Positions 32,904 through 42,586 are shown, numbered from the stretch's first letter. The stretch: DNA of 64,000 bases from Paenibacillus_V sp046244365 (GCF_046244365.1 NZ_CP176395.1:6200001-6264000); one strand, 5' to 3'. Notes: generated by a model from the sequence alone, not told the origin. Numbers and translations: made by a program.

Positions 32904-33557
32904 TTACCGTCCCGGCGTCCCTGCACGATACGGAAAAATGCGCTCGACCATCGTGTAGAACTCTTTGACAAACCCGGAAACGGGCTTCCCGTTCTTAATA
33001 TCCTGCGCGTAAACGCCCATCCGCTGTACAAAGTCCGGGTTGGCGGAAACGTATACGTTGTCGACGTTCGGGTTAACCGACTTCACTTTATCCGCGATCT
33101 GCGTTTTGAGCTGGTCGGAAACGTCCGTAATGGTGCGGTTGTTCGTCGAAGGATCGTTGCCGTTGGTTACGCCGGCTCCCGGATGAAGCCCGCAGCCGAC
33201 GAATGCCGTCCGTCCGGCCACAAAGACGTTGGCCGACTTGATTCCGTCCATCGCCTCGACCGCTTCCGCGATCGACTGCGCGTTCTCCAGGTTATTCGCA
33301 TTGTTCGCATTGCCCAGCGGCGCCATCGGCGTATTGTACGGGCCCGGCGACTGCCAAGCCGTACCGCCTTGATTGTAATGGTTGCCTAAACCGTGCATGT
33401 TTCCTGTCGCATTCGGCACCACGCCCCGATCGGAGGCGTTGTGCCGAATATCCGTGGCGCCTTGCCGCTGCTCCCGGCCGCAGCCGGTGACGGCTGCCGT
33501 CAGCGCCAGTGCAAGTATGGCAATGGAGATTCCTTTAGCCATGCTATTTCGTTTCAT
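32904..33557 (-). CDS. YhcN/YlaJ-family sporulation lipoprotein
   Basis: 217 residues. Lipobox TAAVTGCGRE (Cys near residue 26), a low-complexity Asn/Gly-rich linker, and the YhcN/YlaJ domain (about 85-205) with AVEAMDGIKSANVFVAGRTAFVG-type sequence and VYVSANPDFVQRM. The family consists of spore lipoproteins of unknown biochemical role. GGAGTG lies eight bases before the ATG. Confidence 0.9.
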   Translation of the reverse strand: MKRNSMAKGISIAILALALTAAVTGCGREQRQGATDIRHNASDRGVVPNATGNMHGLGNHYNQGGTAWQSPGPYNTPMAPLGNANNANNLENAQSIAEAVEAMDGIKSANVFVAGRTAFVGCGLHPGAGVTNGNDPSTNNRTITDVSDQLKTQIADKVKSVNPNVDNVYVSANPDFVQRMGVYAQDIKNGKPVSGFVKEFYTMVERIFPYRAGTPGR

Positions 33558-33625
33558 GCTTAATCACTCCTTATCTGTAAATTTTCGCTTCGATCAGCCT
33601 TATCACTTGCTCCCCGCATCGTAAG

Positions 33626-34399
33626 CTATTTGCCGATAAACTGCTGCGTGAACATTTTGCCGCACGGACCGCCGTCAACGATCCCGATGCCGATATGCGT
33701 GAAGCTGGACTTCAGAATGTTCTCGCGGTGCCCCTGCGAATTCATCAGCGATGTGTGAGCTTTGGAAACGGACGAGTTGCACGCGATATTTTCGCCGGCT
33801 GTCCGATACGAAATGCCGAATTGCTTCATCATATCGAACGGAGAACCGTAGGTCGGCGAATCATGCGAGAAGTAATTCAAATCGACCATGTCTTTGCTTT
33901 TCAAACGGGCCGAATGGGAAAGCTGGGTATCTACGGCAAGCGGTTTTAGGCCGGCCTTTTGACGTTCCTGATTGACCAAATCGACCATCTGCTGCTCTTC
34001 CGCGCTTAAACCGGTGGCAGGCGGCTTCGACGGTGCAGGGGTCGGCTTAGGCGTAGGCTTAGGAGTAGGCGGCGGCGTAGGTTTAGGTCTCGGTATTTTT
34101 AAGTTGCCGTAAGCCCATAGGATGGACTCCAGCGTTTTACCGTCCACCGCACCGGTTGCGGGAAGTCCGTAAGCTTTCTGGAATGACTTGACCCCTTGTA
34201 CGGTTTGCTCCCCGTAATAGCCCGTAATCGTTCCGGAGTAATAGCCGAGCGATTTCAGCATCCCTTGAACCGCGAATACGTCGGGTCCGGAAGACCCGCC
34301 GCCGAATCCGTGAGCGCTGAGGGCAGGCACCACCATCAAAGCGATGGAAAGGAAGCCGATTAAGAAAAGCTTCTTATTTCGACGATACATTCCTGACAA
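33626..34399 (-). CDS. Secreted CAP-domain protein with peptidoglycan-binding domain (YkwD-like)
   Basis: About 257 residues: a signal sequence, a PG_binding_1 domain (about 40-95, LKSLGYYSGTITGYYGEQT), a Pro/Lys/Thr-rich linker, and a C-terminal CAP (SCP/PR1) domain of 120 residues. The CAP domain contains the His in LSHSARLKSKDM, FSHDSPTYGSPF, AGENIA and GHRENIL. In spore formers such proteins are often coat- or wall-associated. The start is uncertain: I chose a TTG at 34399, eight bases after AGGAG, over the GTG at 34408. Confidence 0.85.
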   Translation of the reverse strand: MSGMYRRNKKLFLIGFLSIALMVVPALSAHGFGGGSSGPDVFAVQGMLKSLGYYSGTITGYYGEQTVQGVKSFQKAYGLPATGAVDGKTLESILWAYGNLKIPRPKPTPPPTPKPTPKPTPAPSKPPATGLSAEEQQMVDLVNQERQKAGLKPLAVDTQLSHSARLKSKDMVDLNYFSHDSPTYGSPFDMMKQFGISYRTAGENIACNSSVSKAHTSLMNSQGHRENILKSSFTHIGIGIVDGGPCGKMFTQQFIGK

Positions 34400-34511
34400 G
34401 CTGTTCACTCCTCTATATCGTTGGTATGTAATCGGCTTGCTCCGGGCATTCGCCTGAAGCAGACAACCTTACTATGCCCAGTGCCGGTAAAACTACTACA
34501 AAACGCCAAAA

Positions 34512-34536
34512 AAACCGCAGACATCGTCTGCGGTTT
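34512..34536 (-). terminator. Intrinsic terminator after the TetR-family gene
   Basis: AAACCGCAGAC pairs with GTCTGCGGTTT, followed leftwards by TTTTTTGGCG. Confidence 0.9.
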
Positions 34537-34555
34537 CGGTAATACATGCAAGCTG

Positions 34556-35437
34556 CTATAAATAGGCTTCGATCAGACCAAGGGTTTGGCGGATCTCTTT
34601 TTCTTTGCAGCCTTTTAGAACGGCCAGCATCCCTTTGACAATCACTTTCTGCGGCTCCGGCTTCTCGAATTCCGCTTCCAGCACGAGCAGACTGGAAAGC
34701 ATATCTTCGCGCAGGTGACGCTCTAGCTGCAGCGGTTCGATCAGCTTGCGGAGACGGGATATTTCGTCGAATACGGTCCGCTCTTTTTTGATGGAAAACA
34801 GCTTGGCCGTCTCGATTAATTGCTCCAGCTTATCTTCGCTCAAAATCGGCTCCGGCCGCTTCGTCATCAAGCTCATCATCAGATCGTCCAGACGGTCGGC
34901 CAAAAAGACGGCCAGCTTCCGGAAATCCATGCTATCAGGGGCAAATAAAACGTATTGCGAATACTCATGGTTCAATCCGCTGAAGAGTGCAGCCGCGTCC
35001 AGCAAATAAGGCCGCACTTGCTCGCCGTATATGGCGAGCACATGCGAGCGGTAGGTTTCGATCGTCTGCGCCCGAAGCCCGAAAAGGAACTTCTTCATAT
35101 CTTCATTGATATGAAGCGAATGCTCCTTGAACAGCATCATGATGAAATCATGATTTTCCACAAATTGCTCGAATTGCACCTCGATAAAGCGTATCAGCCT
35201 TTCGCGCGGCTCAAGCGTCGTATCGCTTGCGATCGACTGCATCTTGGTCAGCATCATGGTGAAGCCATGTTCGAGTATCGAGATCAGGAGATGCTCCTTG
35301 GACTTGAAATAAAAGTACAAGGAGCCTTTGGCAATACCCGCCGTGTCGGCGATTTCCTGGATCGAAGTCGCGTGGTAACCTTTATTCGCGAAACATTTGA
35401 TCGCCGTGTCGAGAATATGCCGTTTTTTATCGTTCAC
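34556..35437 (-). CDS. TetR/AcrR-family repressor of the RND pump operon
   Basis: 293 residues, long for the family. The N-terminal helix-turn-helix (ATSIQEIADTAGIAKGSLYFYFKSKEHLL) is clear. The C-terminal ligand domain extends over helices not found in the shortest members. It is the second gene after the RND pump, with 14 bp between them, so it is co-transcribed and probably autorepressed through the operators at 38.7 kb. The start is a GTG at 35437. Confidence 0.9.
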   Translation of the reverse strand: MNDKKRHILDTAIKCFANKGYHATSIQEIADTAGIAKGSLYFYFKSKEHLLISILEHGFTMMLTKMQSIASDTTLEPRERLIRFIEVQFEQFVENHDFIMMLFKEHSLHINEDMKKFLFGLRAQTIETYRSHVLAIYGEQVRPYLLDAAALFSGLNHEYSQYVLFAPDSMDFRKLAVFLADRLDDLMMSLMTKRPEPILSEDKLEQLIETAKLFSIKKERTVFDEISRLRKLIEPLQLERHLREDMLSSLLVLEAEFEKPEPQKVIVKGMLAVLKGCKEKEIRQTLGLIEAYL

Positions 35438-35451
35438 GACGTTTCACATCC

Positions 35452-38400
35452 TTAGGCTTCCGATTGAAGAGGCGCCCGTCTTCTTTTTTTGCCGAATTTC
35501 GCCAGGAATTCATAAACGATCGGCACGATCAAGAGAGTGAGCAGCGTCGAGCTTGTCAAACCGCCGATTACGGTTACCCCGAGTCCTTTCGAAATAATGC
35601 CGGAGCTTTCGAAGCCGAATGCGAGCGGAAGCAAAGCGCCGATCGTAGCCAAAGCCGTCATCAAGATCGGACGCAGACGCGTTCCTGCCGCCTCAAGAAG
35701 GGCTTCGCGCGTCGACAAGCCTTCGCGTTCTTTATGAATTACGCGGTCAAGCAAGACGATGGCGTTCGTAACGACAATCCCGATCAGCATGAGCGCTCCC
35801 ATCATGGCAGCCGCGCTTATCGTCTCTCCGGCAATAAGCAAGCCGACCAAGGCGCCGATAACGGTGAACGGCAGGGAGAACAGAATCGCGAATGGCGTCA
35901 TCGCTCCGCCGAACGTGATGACCAGAACGAGATATACGATCGCTACCGCTGCGGCCATGGCCAGCCCAAGCTGCTTGAACGTTTCGTTAAGCTGCTCGGT
36001 CACGCCGCCGAATTCAACCTTCACGCTCGCGGGAAGCTTCAGCTCGTCGACTTTCGCCTGCAGGTCGCTGGAAGCCTTCCCTACGTTGGCGGTCGTAATG
36101 TTCGCTTTAATATCGACGTGCATGACGCCGTCCTTGCGTGCCACCGAGTTCGGAGAAGTGCCTTCCGTAACTTTGACGACATCCTTCAGCGGCACTTCAA
36201 TGCCGAGCGGCGAAGTAACCGTCGTGTTCTTGATATCTTCGATCGAATTGTACGTTTTCTTATCGACTTCTACGAACACCTGCATCTGCTTGCCGTCAAC
36301 CTTGACTGTAGTTAGAGCGGGATTTTCCCGCACCGGACTGAGCTTCATCGCAATTTGCCCGGCTACGAGGCCGTACTGGCTCAGCTTTTGCTGATCCGCA
36401 ACGAGCGTATATTGTCCATACGTTTTGGAAAGCGTATTTTCCACTTTCTCGAACGTGCTGTCTTGGCTCATGATACCTTGAATTTGTTCCACTACTGGTT
36501 TGATATCCTCCAAAGTATCCCCGAATACGGACAGATTCAGACCGCCGCCGCTAAAGCCGCCGGACATATCCATCGTGTTCCAGGTGCCGCCCTCCGGCCC
36601 CAGCTTGCGAAGATCTTCCAGCAATAGCTTCGTTTCTTCTTCAAAGTTCGGATAGTTGTCTTTGTATTGGATATAGAACAGCGCCGACTTGGATGGCCCC
36701 GGGCTCATCGGGTTTTTGCCGCCCACGGAATATTGCATGTTTTTCAAGCCTTCTCGTTTCATGATCAGCTTCTCGGCTTCGAGCGTTTTCTTCTCTACAT
36801 CCGCCAGCAGTTCTCCCGGAGCCGGAGCATACGTGATCATCGTATACTTTTCTTTCTCTTCCGGCAGGAAGCTTGTGCCCACAAGCGGGATCAGGAAAAG
36901 ACTACCCACCAGAACGACGATGGCAAGACCGAACACGATGGCCTTATGGTTAAGCGACCAGTTCAATACCTTTTTGTACGCACCGCCGAGCGCACCCGGC
37001 TTATCTTCGTGATGCTGCTTGTTTTTGAGGCCGTTCTTAAACATCGAATGTCCGAGCATAGGCACGACCGTAACGGCGACGACTAGCGACGCGACTAGCG
37101 CGAACACCATCGTCAGCGCGAACGGCATAAACAGCTGGCCGATCGGACCGCTGACTGTGCCAAGCGGCAGGAATACCGCGATCGTAACGATCGTGGAAGA
37201 CATGATCGGCATGAACATTTCGCGCGTCGCTTCGCGGATAAGCTCTTTGCCCTTCAGCTTCTCCGACTGCAGCGACATGCGGCGGTAAATGTTCTCGATA
37301 ACGACGATGGAGTCGTCGACGACCCGTCCGATGGCTACGGTCATCGCGCCCAGCGTCATGATATTCAGCGTAATCCCCATCTGATTAAGCAAGAGAACGC
37401 CGATAAGAAGCGACAAAGGAATGGAAATGATCGAAATGATCGTCGTCCGGATGTTGCGCAGGAACAGCATGATGATAATGACGGCGAATAGCGCGCCGAA
37501 TGCGGCTTTGCTCAGCATCGTTTTGACGGATTCCTCGATCGGCTTGCCTTGGTCGAGCATCGTAGTCAGCGTAACGCCCGGCTTGTCTTTCTCGATTTTA
37601 GCGGCCTCGTCCTTGACTTTGTTGACCACTTCGACCGTATTGGCGTCGACTGCCTTGACGATTTGAATGCCGATCGATTCCTTACCGTTCGTACGCGAAA
37701 TCGACTCGGCTTTACCTACCGTTTTTACGTCCGCGATCTCCGACAGCTTAACGGTCGGAATGCCGGCGGCTAACGGATTTTGGCCGCCGCCGGGAGCGGC
37801 TTCCCCGGCGCCTGCGCCAGGAGCTCCCATGCCCGCTCCGGAAGGAATAGCAGGGATGTTCAAATTTTTCAGATCGTCGATGGAAAGGATATTGCCGTCA
37901 ACGACGACCGTTTTCTCCGAATTGCCCATCTGATAAACGCCGAGCGGGATTTTCACCGCCGACCCTTGAATGATGCCTTTAACGGTTTCCTCGGTAATGC
38001 CGAGGGAAGCCATTTTGGCTTTATTGAATGCCAGCTCTACGTTCTTTACATGCTGCCCGGCGATTTCCACGCTAGCCACGCCCGAAATGCCGTCGATGGA
38101 AGGCTTGATTTCGTTGGTGACGAGATTCGTCAAATCCTCAAGCGACTTGTCTTCGCTCGAAACGCTAAGCGAAATGACCGGGAAGGCGTTCAGGCTGATT
38201 CTGGCGATATCCGGAGCTTGAGCCCCTTTGGGCAGTTGAAAATTCGCCAGAGCGTCGCGTACTTCGGTAGTCGCTTTGTCCAAATCCTTATTGTAGTCGT
38301 ATTGAATGATGATCGACGAAACGTTCTCCATCGATGTCGAATCGATCTGGGAAACGCCGTTCAAATTTTTCAGCCTCTGCTCGAGAGGCTTCGTGAGTTC

Positions 38401-38586
38401 TTCTACCACTTGCTCGGGAGAAGCCCCCGGATAAATTCCCGTTACAGTCAGAATGGGAATATCCAGATTAGGGAGCGTTTCCTGCTTCATGCTCGTCCCC
38501 GCGTACAGCCCGGCTACCGTTATGATGATCGTTAGCAGCCACACGGCAAACTTATTGTTTAACGAAAAATTGATAATGCCCTTCAC
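35452..38586 (-). CDS. RND-family efflux transporter (SwrC/AcrB-like)
   Basis: 1044 residues, twelve predicted membrane helices and two large extracytoplasmic loops, as in the hydrophobe/amphiphile efflux family. The proton-relay Asp pair sits in GRVVDDSIVVIEN. Gram-positive members such as B. subtilis SwrC export surfactin-like amphiphiles. One extracytoplasmic loop carries a Gly/Pro/Ala-rich insertion near residues 245-275. The frame is open upstream, but the GTG at 38586 has AAGGAG eight bases before it and the protein then begins MKGIINFSLNNKF as in relatives. Confidence 0.93.
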   Translation of the reverse strand: MKGIINFSLNNKFAVWLLTIIITVAGLYAGTSMKQETLPNLDIPILTVTGIYPGASPEQVVEELTKPLEQRLKNLNGVSQIDSTSMENVSSIIIQYDYNKDLDKATTEVRDALANFQLPKGAQAPDIARISLNAFPVISLSVSSEDKSLEDLTNLVTNEIKPSIDGISGVASVEIAGQHVKNVELAFNKAKMASLGITEETVKGIIQGSAVKIPLGVYQMGNSEKTVVVDGNILSIDDLKNLNIPAIPSGAGMGAPGAGAGEAAPGGGQNPLAAGIPTVKLSEIADVKTVGKAESISRTNGKESIGIQIVKAVDANTVEVVNKVKDEAAKIEKDKPGVTLTTMLDQGKPIEESVKTMLSKAAFGALFAVIIIMLFLRNIRTTIISIISIPLSLLIGVLLLNQMGITLNIMTLGAMTVAIGRVVDDSIVVIENIYRRMSLQSEKLKGKELIREATREMFMPIMSSTIVTIAVFLPLGTVSGPIGQLFMPFALTMVFALVASLVVAVTVVPMLGHSMFKNGLKNKQHHEDKPGALGGAYKKVLNWSLNHKAIVFGLAIVVLVGSLFLIPLVGTSFLPEEKEKYTMITYAPAPGELLADVEKKTLEAEKLIMKREGLKNMQYSVGGKNPMSPGPSKSALFYIQYKDNYPNFEEETKLLLEDLRKLGPEGGTWNTMDMSGGFSGGGLNLSVFGDTLEDIKPVVEQIQGIMSQDSTFEKVENTLSKTYGQYTLVADQQKLSQYGLVAGQIAMKLSPVRENPALTTVKVDGKQMQVFVEVDKKTYNSIEDIKNTTVTSPLGIEVPLKDVVKVTEGTSPNSVARKDGVMHVDIKANITTANVGKASSDLQAKVDELKLPASVKVEFGGVTEQLNETFKQLGLAMAAAVAIVYLVLVITFGGAMTPFAILFSLPFTVIGALVGLLIAGETISAAAMMGALMLIGIVVTNAIVLLDRVIHKEREGLSTREALLEAAGTRLRPILMTALATIGALLPLAFGFESSGIISKGLGVTVIGGLTSSTLLTLLIVPIVYEFLAKFGKKRRRAPLQSEA

Positions 38587-38690
38587 CGACTCCACTCCTT
38601 CTATTCTACTTTTCTCTTTAGAAACACCCGTCCTGCCGTCAGCATTTCCCCGGACAATGCCCCTTATGCCGTTTAGGCCTTTTCCGGCTG

Positions 38691-38706
38691 ACTCGACCGA
38701 ACGGTC
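38691..38706. promoter_or_regulatory. TetR operator-like site 0, downstream of the pump -10
   Basis: ACTCGACCGAACGGTC, the inverse orientation of the two sites upstream. In transcription terms it lies just past the start. Confidence 0.6.
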
Positions 38707-38718
38707 AACCTTCTTCAC

Positions 38719-38747
38719 ATTATAATCGAACGGTCGGTCGAGTACAA
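38719..38747 (-). promoter_or_regulatory. Sigma-A promoter of the RND pump operon
   Basis: TTGTAC (38747-38742), 17 bp, perfect TATAAT (38724-38719). An operator-like site fills the spacer. Confidence 0.8.
38728..38743. promoter_or_regulatory. TetR operator-like site 1, between -35 and -10
   Basis: GAACGGTCGGTCGAGT occupies the promoter spacer, a classic repression position. Confidence 0.7.
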
Positions 38748-38760
38748 ATGAAAATATTTT

Positions 38761-38776
38761 GAACGATCGGTCGAGT
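38761..38776. promoter_or_regulatory. TetR operator-like site 2, upstream of -35
   Basis: GAACGATCGGTCGAGT, 33 bp (about three turns) from site 1. The core GAACGATCGGTC is nearly palindromic. Confidence 0.65.
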
Positions 38777-38881
38777 CGATTAGGACGGTCAAGGATAAAC
38801 GGCTTCGCCGTCCTTTTAGGGACAAGCGCGTTTACCGAGATTTAGAGCGACTTCCACGGTTTACTTTCTGAAAAATCAAGA

Positions 38882-38928
38882 AAAAAGAAAACCGGCCTCA
38901 GGCGGCTGCCCTTGGACGGTCTTCTTTC
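38882..38928 (-). terminator. Terminator after sdaAA
   Basis: In the leftward direction AAAGAAGACCG pairs with CCGGTTTTCTTT around a long GC-rich loop, then TTTC. Confidence 0.5.
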
Positions 38929-38946
38929 CTCTTGCTCTATGTGAAC

Positions 38947-39825
38947 TTAGCTTTTGCCGTAAAGCTTCTGCATGATCTGCTTGCCGGTCGGCGTTTGCGC
39001 AAGGCCGCCTTTGGCCGTTTCGCGATGCTTCTCCGGCATCGCCGCGCCGACCTCCAGCATTACCTGGATCACTTCGTCGGACGGAATGACGCTGCGTACC
39101 CCGGCCATCGCCATGTCGGCCGCTGCGAGCGCGGTAACGGCACCGAAGCCGTTGCGGACGATACAAGGGATTTCAACGAGTCCGCCGACCGGATCGCAAA
39201 TGAGACCGAGCGTATTTTTGAGCGCGAGTCCAACGGCATGCGCCGCTTGCGCGGGCGTTCCTCCGCGTAGCTCGACAAGCGAACCGGCCGCCATGCCGAT
39301 CGCGGATCCTACTTCCGCCTGACAGCCCCCTTCGGCACCGGATACGAAGGAGTTGTTGGCGATGACATAGCCGATAGCGCCCGCACTGAAGAGCCCCATC
39401 GTCATATGGTTGTCATCCCAGCCGAATCGCTCTTGGCTGCTGACGAACACGCCGGGTATGATGCCGCACGAGCCGGCGGTCGGCGTAGCGATAATGCGGC
39501 CCATCGAAGCGTTAACTTCGGAAACTGCCAGCGCATAAGCCATCGCCGTACCGGCATCGCCGCCAAGCGACGCATCCCCCGTAGAGACGCGCTGCTGCAC
39601 TCGCTGGGCGTCCAGTCCGACCAGTCCGCTGCGCGAAGTCGTATCCTCCGTCAGCCCTTTGCGGACAGCCTCTTTCATGATGTCGTAGTATTTGGCCATG
39701 ATGGCGAACTGTTCGTTCTCCGACTGTCCGGACTGCTTCGCCTGCTCCTTCAGCATTAGGCTGCCGAAGGTCAATCCCTCCTGCTCGCATATTTCGACCA
39801 TTTGTTGAATGGTGCGGAATCTCAT
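38947..39825 (-). CDS. sdaAA: L-serine dehydratase, alpha subunit
   Basis: Iron-sulfur enzyme that deaminates L-serine to pyruvate with SdaAB. 292 residues. Cluster cysteines lie in TAGSCGIIPG, LICDPVGG and IPCIV. Start at the ATG at 39825, two bases after the sdaAB stop, with GGAACGG as ribosome site inside the end of sdaAB; the longer frame upstream is sdaAB read out of frame. Confidence 0.95.
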   Translation of the reverse strand: MRFRTIQQMVEICEQEGLTFGSLMLKEQAKQSGQSENEQFAIMAKYYDIMKEAVRKGLTEDTTSRSGLVGLDAQRVQQRVSTGDASLGGDAGTAMAYALAVSEVNASMGRIIATPTAGSCGIIPGVFVSSQERFGWDDNHMTMGLFSAGAIGYVIANNSFVSGAEGGCQAEVGSAIGMAAGSLVELRGGTPAQAAHAVGLALKNTLGLICDPVGGLVEIPCIVRNGFGAVTALAAADMAMAGVRSVIPSDEVIQVMLEVGAAMPEKHRETAKGGLAQTPTGKQIMQKLYGKS

Positions 39826-39827
39826 CG

Positions 39828-40508
39828 TCAATCGCCGTTCCTTTCCGAAAAATCGATTTTGGCCACTTCGCGCACGGTGGAAATCGCGCCGAGCTCCTTC
39901 ATGAGTTCGGGCGTAATGGTGCTGTCCAGCTCGAGTACGGTCATCGCCTCGCCGCTGCGGCCTTTGCGGTCGTTGCACATCGACCCTATGTTGATGCTCT
40001 CCCGCATCATAATGCGCGTAACCTCCGCTATCATCCCCGGCCTGTCTTCATGAGAGAGGATGAGCGTAGGGTAAATGCACGTGAATTTGACGACAAATTC
40101 GTTCACGCTCACGACTTCGATATTGCCGCCGCCAATCGAAACCCCGGTCAAAATAACCGTTTTGCCGTTAGCCGAAATGGTCAGCCGAGCCGTATTGGGG
40201 TGAGAAAAAATGCCTTTTCCCCGTCCGAAAACGATCGTCATGCCCGCCTCCTCGGCGTTCGCGATCGATCTTGGTATGCGTAAATCGTCAGTATCGTAAT
40301 CCAGCAGTCCCGCAACGATCGCTAAATCCGTTCCGTGGCCTTGATACGTTTCGGCAAACGATCCGAAAAACTGGATGTCGGCATGAGTCGGCATCGCGCC
40401 GAGCAGTTGCCGCGCGGCGCGTCCGATGCGTACGGCGCCCGCTGTATGAGAACTCGACGGTCCCACCATCGGCGGACCGATGATTGAAAACACATCTTTG
40501 AAGCGCAT
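39828..40508 (-). CDS. sdaAB: L-serine dehydratase, beta subunit (with ACT domain)
   Basis: 226 residues. N-terminal SDH_beta domain (VFSIIGPPMVGPSSSHTAGA, the substrate-loop region) and a C-terminal ACT domain from about residue 150 (LILSHEDRPGMIAEVTRIM) that gives serine control. Start at 40508, with GGAGGAAC just upstream. Same two-gene order as B. subtilis. Confidence 0.95.
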   Translation of the reverse strand: MRFKDVFSIIGPPMVGPSSSHTAGAVRIGRAARQLLGAMPTHADIQFFGSFAETYQGHGTDLAIVAGLLDYDTDDLRIPRSIANAEEAGMTIVFGRGKGIFSHPNTARLTISANGKTVILTGVSIGGGNIEVVSVNEFVVKFTCIYPTLILSHEDRPGMIAEVTRIMMRESINIGSMCNDRKGRSGEAMTVLELDSTITPELMKELGAISTVREVAKIDFSERNGD

Positions 40509-40725
40509 GGCTTGGTTCCTCCTGTTCGCCGCTTGCCGCGTCATTACGGTCATTCGGCTCAAAAAGCTGACGATCTATATTCTCTTCCTTGATCAATTAT
40601 CCTACGTATTCGACAACGCTTCACGTCTTTAAATCGACCTTATCGGTAAGCGCTCGTCCGATTTGACTTACGGTTTCCCGGATAATGGAACGCGCACAAC
40701 CCGGCAAATCCCCGGATCCCTTTGA

Positions 40726-41084
40726 TTATATCCGTAAACGCTTCCGAAGTGCACCCGCTATACGCTCTCCATTTGCAATATCTTCCAGTTCTACCATCTC
40801 CCGCGCTAGGACGGCATCTCCTCCGAGCTTGTACCTCGGATCCGCACGGCGATATTTACGGTGCATCCAAAATAGTCTAGCACGCCGGCCGTGTTGACAA
40901 CAATAGCCGTTCCGAGTTGATGGCCGATTTTATCGTCAATCCTGTCCTCCGCAGGCAGATTATCCTGAAACGGGCCGATAAAGCGCAGAATGTCGAATGC
41001 CGCCCGGAATGCGTCCTCGGCTGATGAAAGACGGCCATTGCCGCATTTATCGATCGCCCCGGTCGGATCGCTCTTCTCCAACAC
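40726..41084 (-). pseudogene. Remnant of a class III adenylate/guanylate cyclase
   Basis: The reverse-strand frame reads AFRAAFDILRFI, then IGHQLGTAIVVN and LDYFGCTVNIAVRIRG. These correspond to the cyclase C-terminal core, where intact enzymes read NxGVLDYFGRTVNIAARIQG. The frame stops at MPS, but a shift of one base continues as DAVLAREMVELEDI before a further stop, so there is a frameshift. The metal-binding N-terminal half of the domain is missing. It is cut off on the upstream side near an IS3 remnant. Confidence 0.7.
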
Positions 41085-41218
41085 TAATGTCGCGTTCGGT
41101 ATGATTCATTATATGCATCATCGAGACCGTCGTCGCGGCGCCCGGTAAACGGGCATCGGTGCGCGCCGCTGCGAATTTAAGCCGATATTCCGTCCGATAG
41201 CCGCATTCCGAAACGTTT

Positions 41219-41545
41219 AGACAAGCATTTGAAACGCATAAAGACGTGACTGGACTGATCGTTCACAGCGATCAGGGAAGCCAGTACACGTCCCATGCAT
41301 ACCACGGCATGCTGCCAAAGGTTGGCGCCCAAATCAGCATGTCTCGACGAGGCAATTGTTATGACAATGCCTCAATAGAAAGCTTCTTTTCACATTTGAA
41401 AGTAGAAGCTCTCTATCCCTATGATATCCGAAGTATCGAGGAAGCACAAAGGCGAATTGAGGAATACATCCGCTTTTATAACGAGGAACGAGCACAGAGA
41501 AAATGAAACAAGCTGACGCCGGTTGAGTACCGACGCCAGCTTGTT
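41219..41545 (+). mobile_element. Fragment of an IS3-family (IS150 group) transposase, inactive
   Basis: The C-terminal end of OrfB: LIVHSDQGSQYTSHAYHGML, then RRGNCYDNASIESFFSHLK with the catalytic Glu, and a YIRFYNEERAQRK end. The frame begins without a start (about 41219), with no OrfA or first catalytic Asp. A TGA at 41504-41506 replaces the usual Leu codon; after it the frame continues NKLTPVEYRRQL. Terminal repeats were not found. A hairpin at 41508-41544 spans the gene end. Confidence 0.85.
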
Positions 41546-41632
41546 TTCCAGCCGCTCTTCCACCCCATACCCCTCCCCTCTTCTCACCTTCCCTGCTTTC
41601 TGTTACGACTTACTACCTCGCTGCCCGATTCG

Positions 41633-42586
41633 TTACAACAGCAGTCTGCCGTAAGCTTCGACAGGAGGCTCTCCGTACTTCCGAAAATACGCTTCGTCCA
41701 GGAAAACCCCGAAGGAGCTGACGGAATGGATACCTTGCGATTTATAATAGGCAATATCCTTGGCGGCGGCCGTTTCGTCGAAGCGCAGCTCATTTACCGG
41801 TTTCTTCCACCTGGCTTGGAGGGAGACGTCCAACCAATAATCCAACGCTTGCGCATGCTCCGATCCAAACACTTGAAGATTGCGGGCCAGCGCCAGCTGG
41901 AACTGCTCATCGCTATGCGCCCCTTGCGGATTCGCTTCTTTCATTCGATGAATGACCGGACCCGTTATTTCGAGAAAAACGCCTTCATTCGGCTTCACTT
42001 TCTCCGGAGGCAACTCGAGCGTCGCCGCATAAGCCAGGTACGACAGTTTGGCATTACGGTCAACGGTTCGAATCGCCTCCATAATGGCGTTCATCACAAG
42101 CAAATTTTGATCGCTCGCGGTATAAAATCGGCACTTGTCGCAGCAGCACCACGGCTTGTTGTCGTCCTGCCACATGGAATAGCGGCCGGTCGTCGGCTTC
42201 AGCAGCCCCGCTAGCTTAACGGCATTGGTCCCGACCACCTCCAGCGCCTCCTTGCTCGACGGACAAAAATTGTCATTAGGCGTCCTGTTCCCCTGCTCAT
42301 CCATGCGGAACCAGTGCGGATGCTCGTAAAAAAGGCTTCTCGGCAGCAGCCAGCTCATCGCATGAAGCTCGAATTCAAGCTCAATTTGGCTATCGCTTAG
42401 AAGATGCTGCGTCTTCTTCCCTTCCTCGGATTGAAAATAACGGATCATTTTGTCGATTTTGGCGTTTAATAGATGCTCCGGACCCCAATTGTGCAGCCCC
42501 AGGACATTCAGCTTCGCCTTGTTCAGAAGACTAGGCCAACCGTAGTGCCAATCATCCAAATCCAGTACAATGCCTCTTCTCTCCAT
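41633..42586 (-). CDS. DUF4838-like protein, possible carbohydrate-active enzyme
   Basis: 317 residues, no signal sequence. The pattern GRYSMWQDDNKPWCCCDKC and the flanking LSYLAYAATLELPPE recall DUF4838 and alpha-glucuronidase-related proteins, whose glycoside substrates are not known. The CCCDKC cluster could bind metal. It is divergent from an AraC-family regulator that may control it. Start ATG at 42586. Assignment by remembered family features only. Confidence 0.6.
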   Translation of the reverse strand: MERRGIVLDLDDWHYGWPSLLNKAKLNVLGLHNWGPEHLLNAKIDKMIRYFQSEEGKKTQHLLSDSQIELEFELHAMSWLLPRSLFYEHPHWFRMDEQGNRTPNDNFCPSSKEALEVVGTNAVKLAGLLKPTTGRYSMWQDDNKPWCCCDKCRFYTASDQNLLVMNAIMEAIRTVDRNAKLSYLAYAATLELPPEKVKPNEGVFLEITGPVIHRMKEANPQGAHSDEQFQLALARNLQVFGSEHAQALDYWLDVSLQARWKKPVNELRFDETAAAKDIAYYKSQGIHSVSSFGVFLDEAYFRKYGEPPVEAYGRLLL

